DNA of 6,164 nt from an uncultured Rothia sp. (GTDB taxonomy: Bacteria; Actinomycetota; Actinomycetes; Actinomycetales; Micrococcaceae), in NCBI RefSeq assembly GCF_937976295.1, contig NZ_CALJRY010000201.1, positions 1-6,164 of the forward strand. Reading direction: 5' to 3'. Shown piece after piece: positions 5,978-6,164 of the stretch. Each line of letters begins with the position of its first letter. Positions within the stretch are counted from its first letter, which is position 1. Below the pieces are notes generated by a model that saw only the letters and a list, made by a program, of their open reading frames with translations, had not been told where the DNA came from and ran no database searches. The position numbers were made by a program, and so were the translations under genes.

Positions 5978-6004
5978 TTAATCAGATCTTAATCATCTTA
6001 ATGG
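5978..6004. repeat. AT-rich TTAATCA direct repeats, possible unwinding element
   Basis: TTAATCA occurs at 5978-5984 and 5989-5995, 11 bases apart, with a third partial copy TTAATGG at 5998-6004. The repeats sit in the AT-richest part of the origin, next to a CG alternating tract. They could be the strand-opening element. Confidence 0.4.
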
Positions 6005-6070
6005 CGCCAGCTTCTGAAACAACGGTTTTCCCTTGTGTTTACTGGGAAGTAGGGGGTGTTACCTCAAAAG

Positions 6071-6164
6071 CTAACGCGGCTAAACGTCCCACTAACGCGG
6101 CTAAACGTCCCACTAACGCGGCTAAACGTCCCACCTATCGCGGCTAAACGTCCCACCTATCGCG
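6071..6164 (+). repeat. Iterons, probable Rep binding sites
   Basis: Four tandem copies share the core CGCGGCTAAACGTCCCA. Three begin CTAA and have a 21-bp period (6071-6091, 6092-6112, 6113-6133). One begins CCTAT and is 22 bp (6134-6155). A fifth is cut by the window edge (6156-6164). Tandem repeats of about 21-22 bp, close to two helical turns, upstream of a RepA-type gene are the expected binding sites for initiation and copy control. The spacer at 215-250 resembles them. Confidence 0.92.

Larger units (their letters stand above)
5867..6164. other. Plasmid replication origin region
   Basis: No gene is visible here. In order the region carries the rep promoter, four TCA triplets (5918-5929), a DnaA-box-like TTTTCCACA (5945-5953), an alternating CG tract (5962-5977), AT-rich TTAAT repeats (5978-6004) and the iteron cluster from 6071. 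This combination beside an iteron-type rep gene is the standard layout of a theta-replicating origin. The right edge cuts through the iterons. Confidence 0.75.

Overview
The window looks like part of a plasmid from an actinobacterium (moderate-to-high GC, strong C/G preference at third codon positions, an actinobacterial-style iteron replicon). It is mostly a CRISPR adaptation locus joined to a plasmid replication module. I see no CRISPR effector gene (no cas3, cas8, csb1/csb2 or cas12). Either it lies beyond the left edge or the plasmid relies on an effector encoded elsewhere.

Layout. (1) Positions 1-2172 hold a long CRISPR array with a 36-bp repeat and spacers of about 33-43 bp. The first 21 repeats are identical, repeat 22 differs only in its last base, and the last eight (1622-2172) are increasingly divergent. 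The leader end is therefore off the left edge and transcription should run left to right. A strong intrinsic terminator follows at 2180-2228. (2) Positions 2445-4354 encode a Cas4-Cas1 fusion overlapping cas2 by one base, the arrangement typical of type I-G (formerly I-U) systems and also found in V-B. (3) Positions 4355-4732 hold a leader-like region with a promoter, then a second, two-repeat, one-spacer CRISPR array. Its repeat has the same ends but a different, perfectly paired stem. (4) A RepA-type replication initiator on the minus strand starts near 5866. Its reading frame runs without a stop through the mini-array, the leader and the antisense of cas2, closing only at 3947. (5) Positions 5867-6164 look like the replication origin: a DnaA-box-like site, an alternating CG tract, short AT-rich direct repeats, and at least four 21-22 bp iterons cut by the right edge.

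Biology. The spacers that can be read suggest a plasmid-borne locus aimed at other mobile elements. One spacer (215-250) closely resembles this plasmid's own iterons. Another (788-826) translates in reverse as the N-terminal motif of a MobF-type relaxase. A third (1150-1185) translates as the catalytic N-terminus of a serine recombinase. The oldest 'spacer' position (2095-2136) contains a 28-base element resembling a type I-E CRISPR repeat. This suggests inter-plasmid competition and possibly interference with, or a relic of, another CRISPR system. The mini-array sits in frame in the tail of rep, so spacer acquisition there would also alter the encoded C-terminus of the replication protein.
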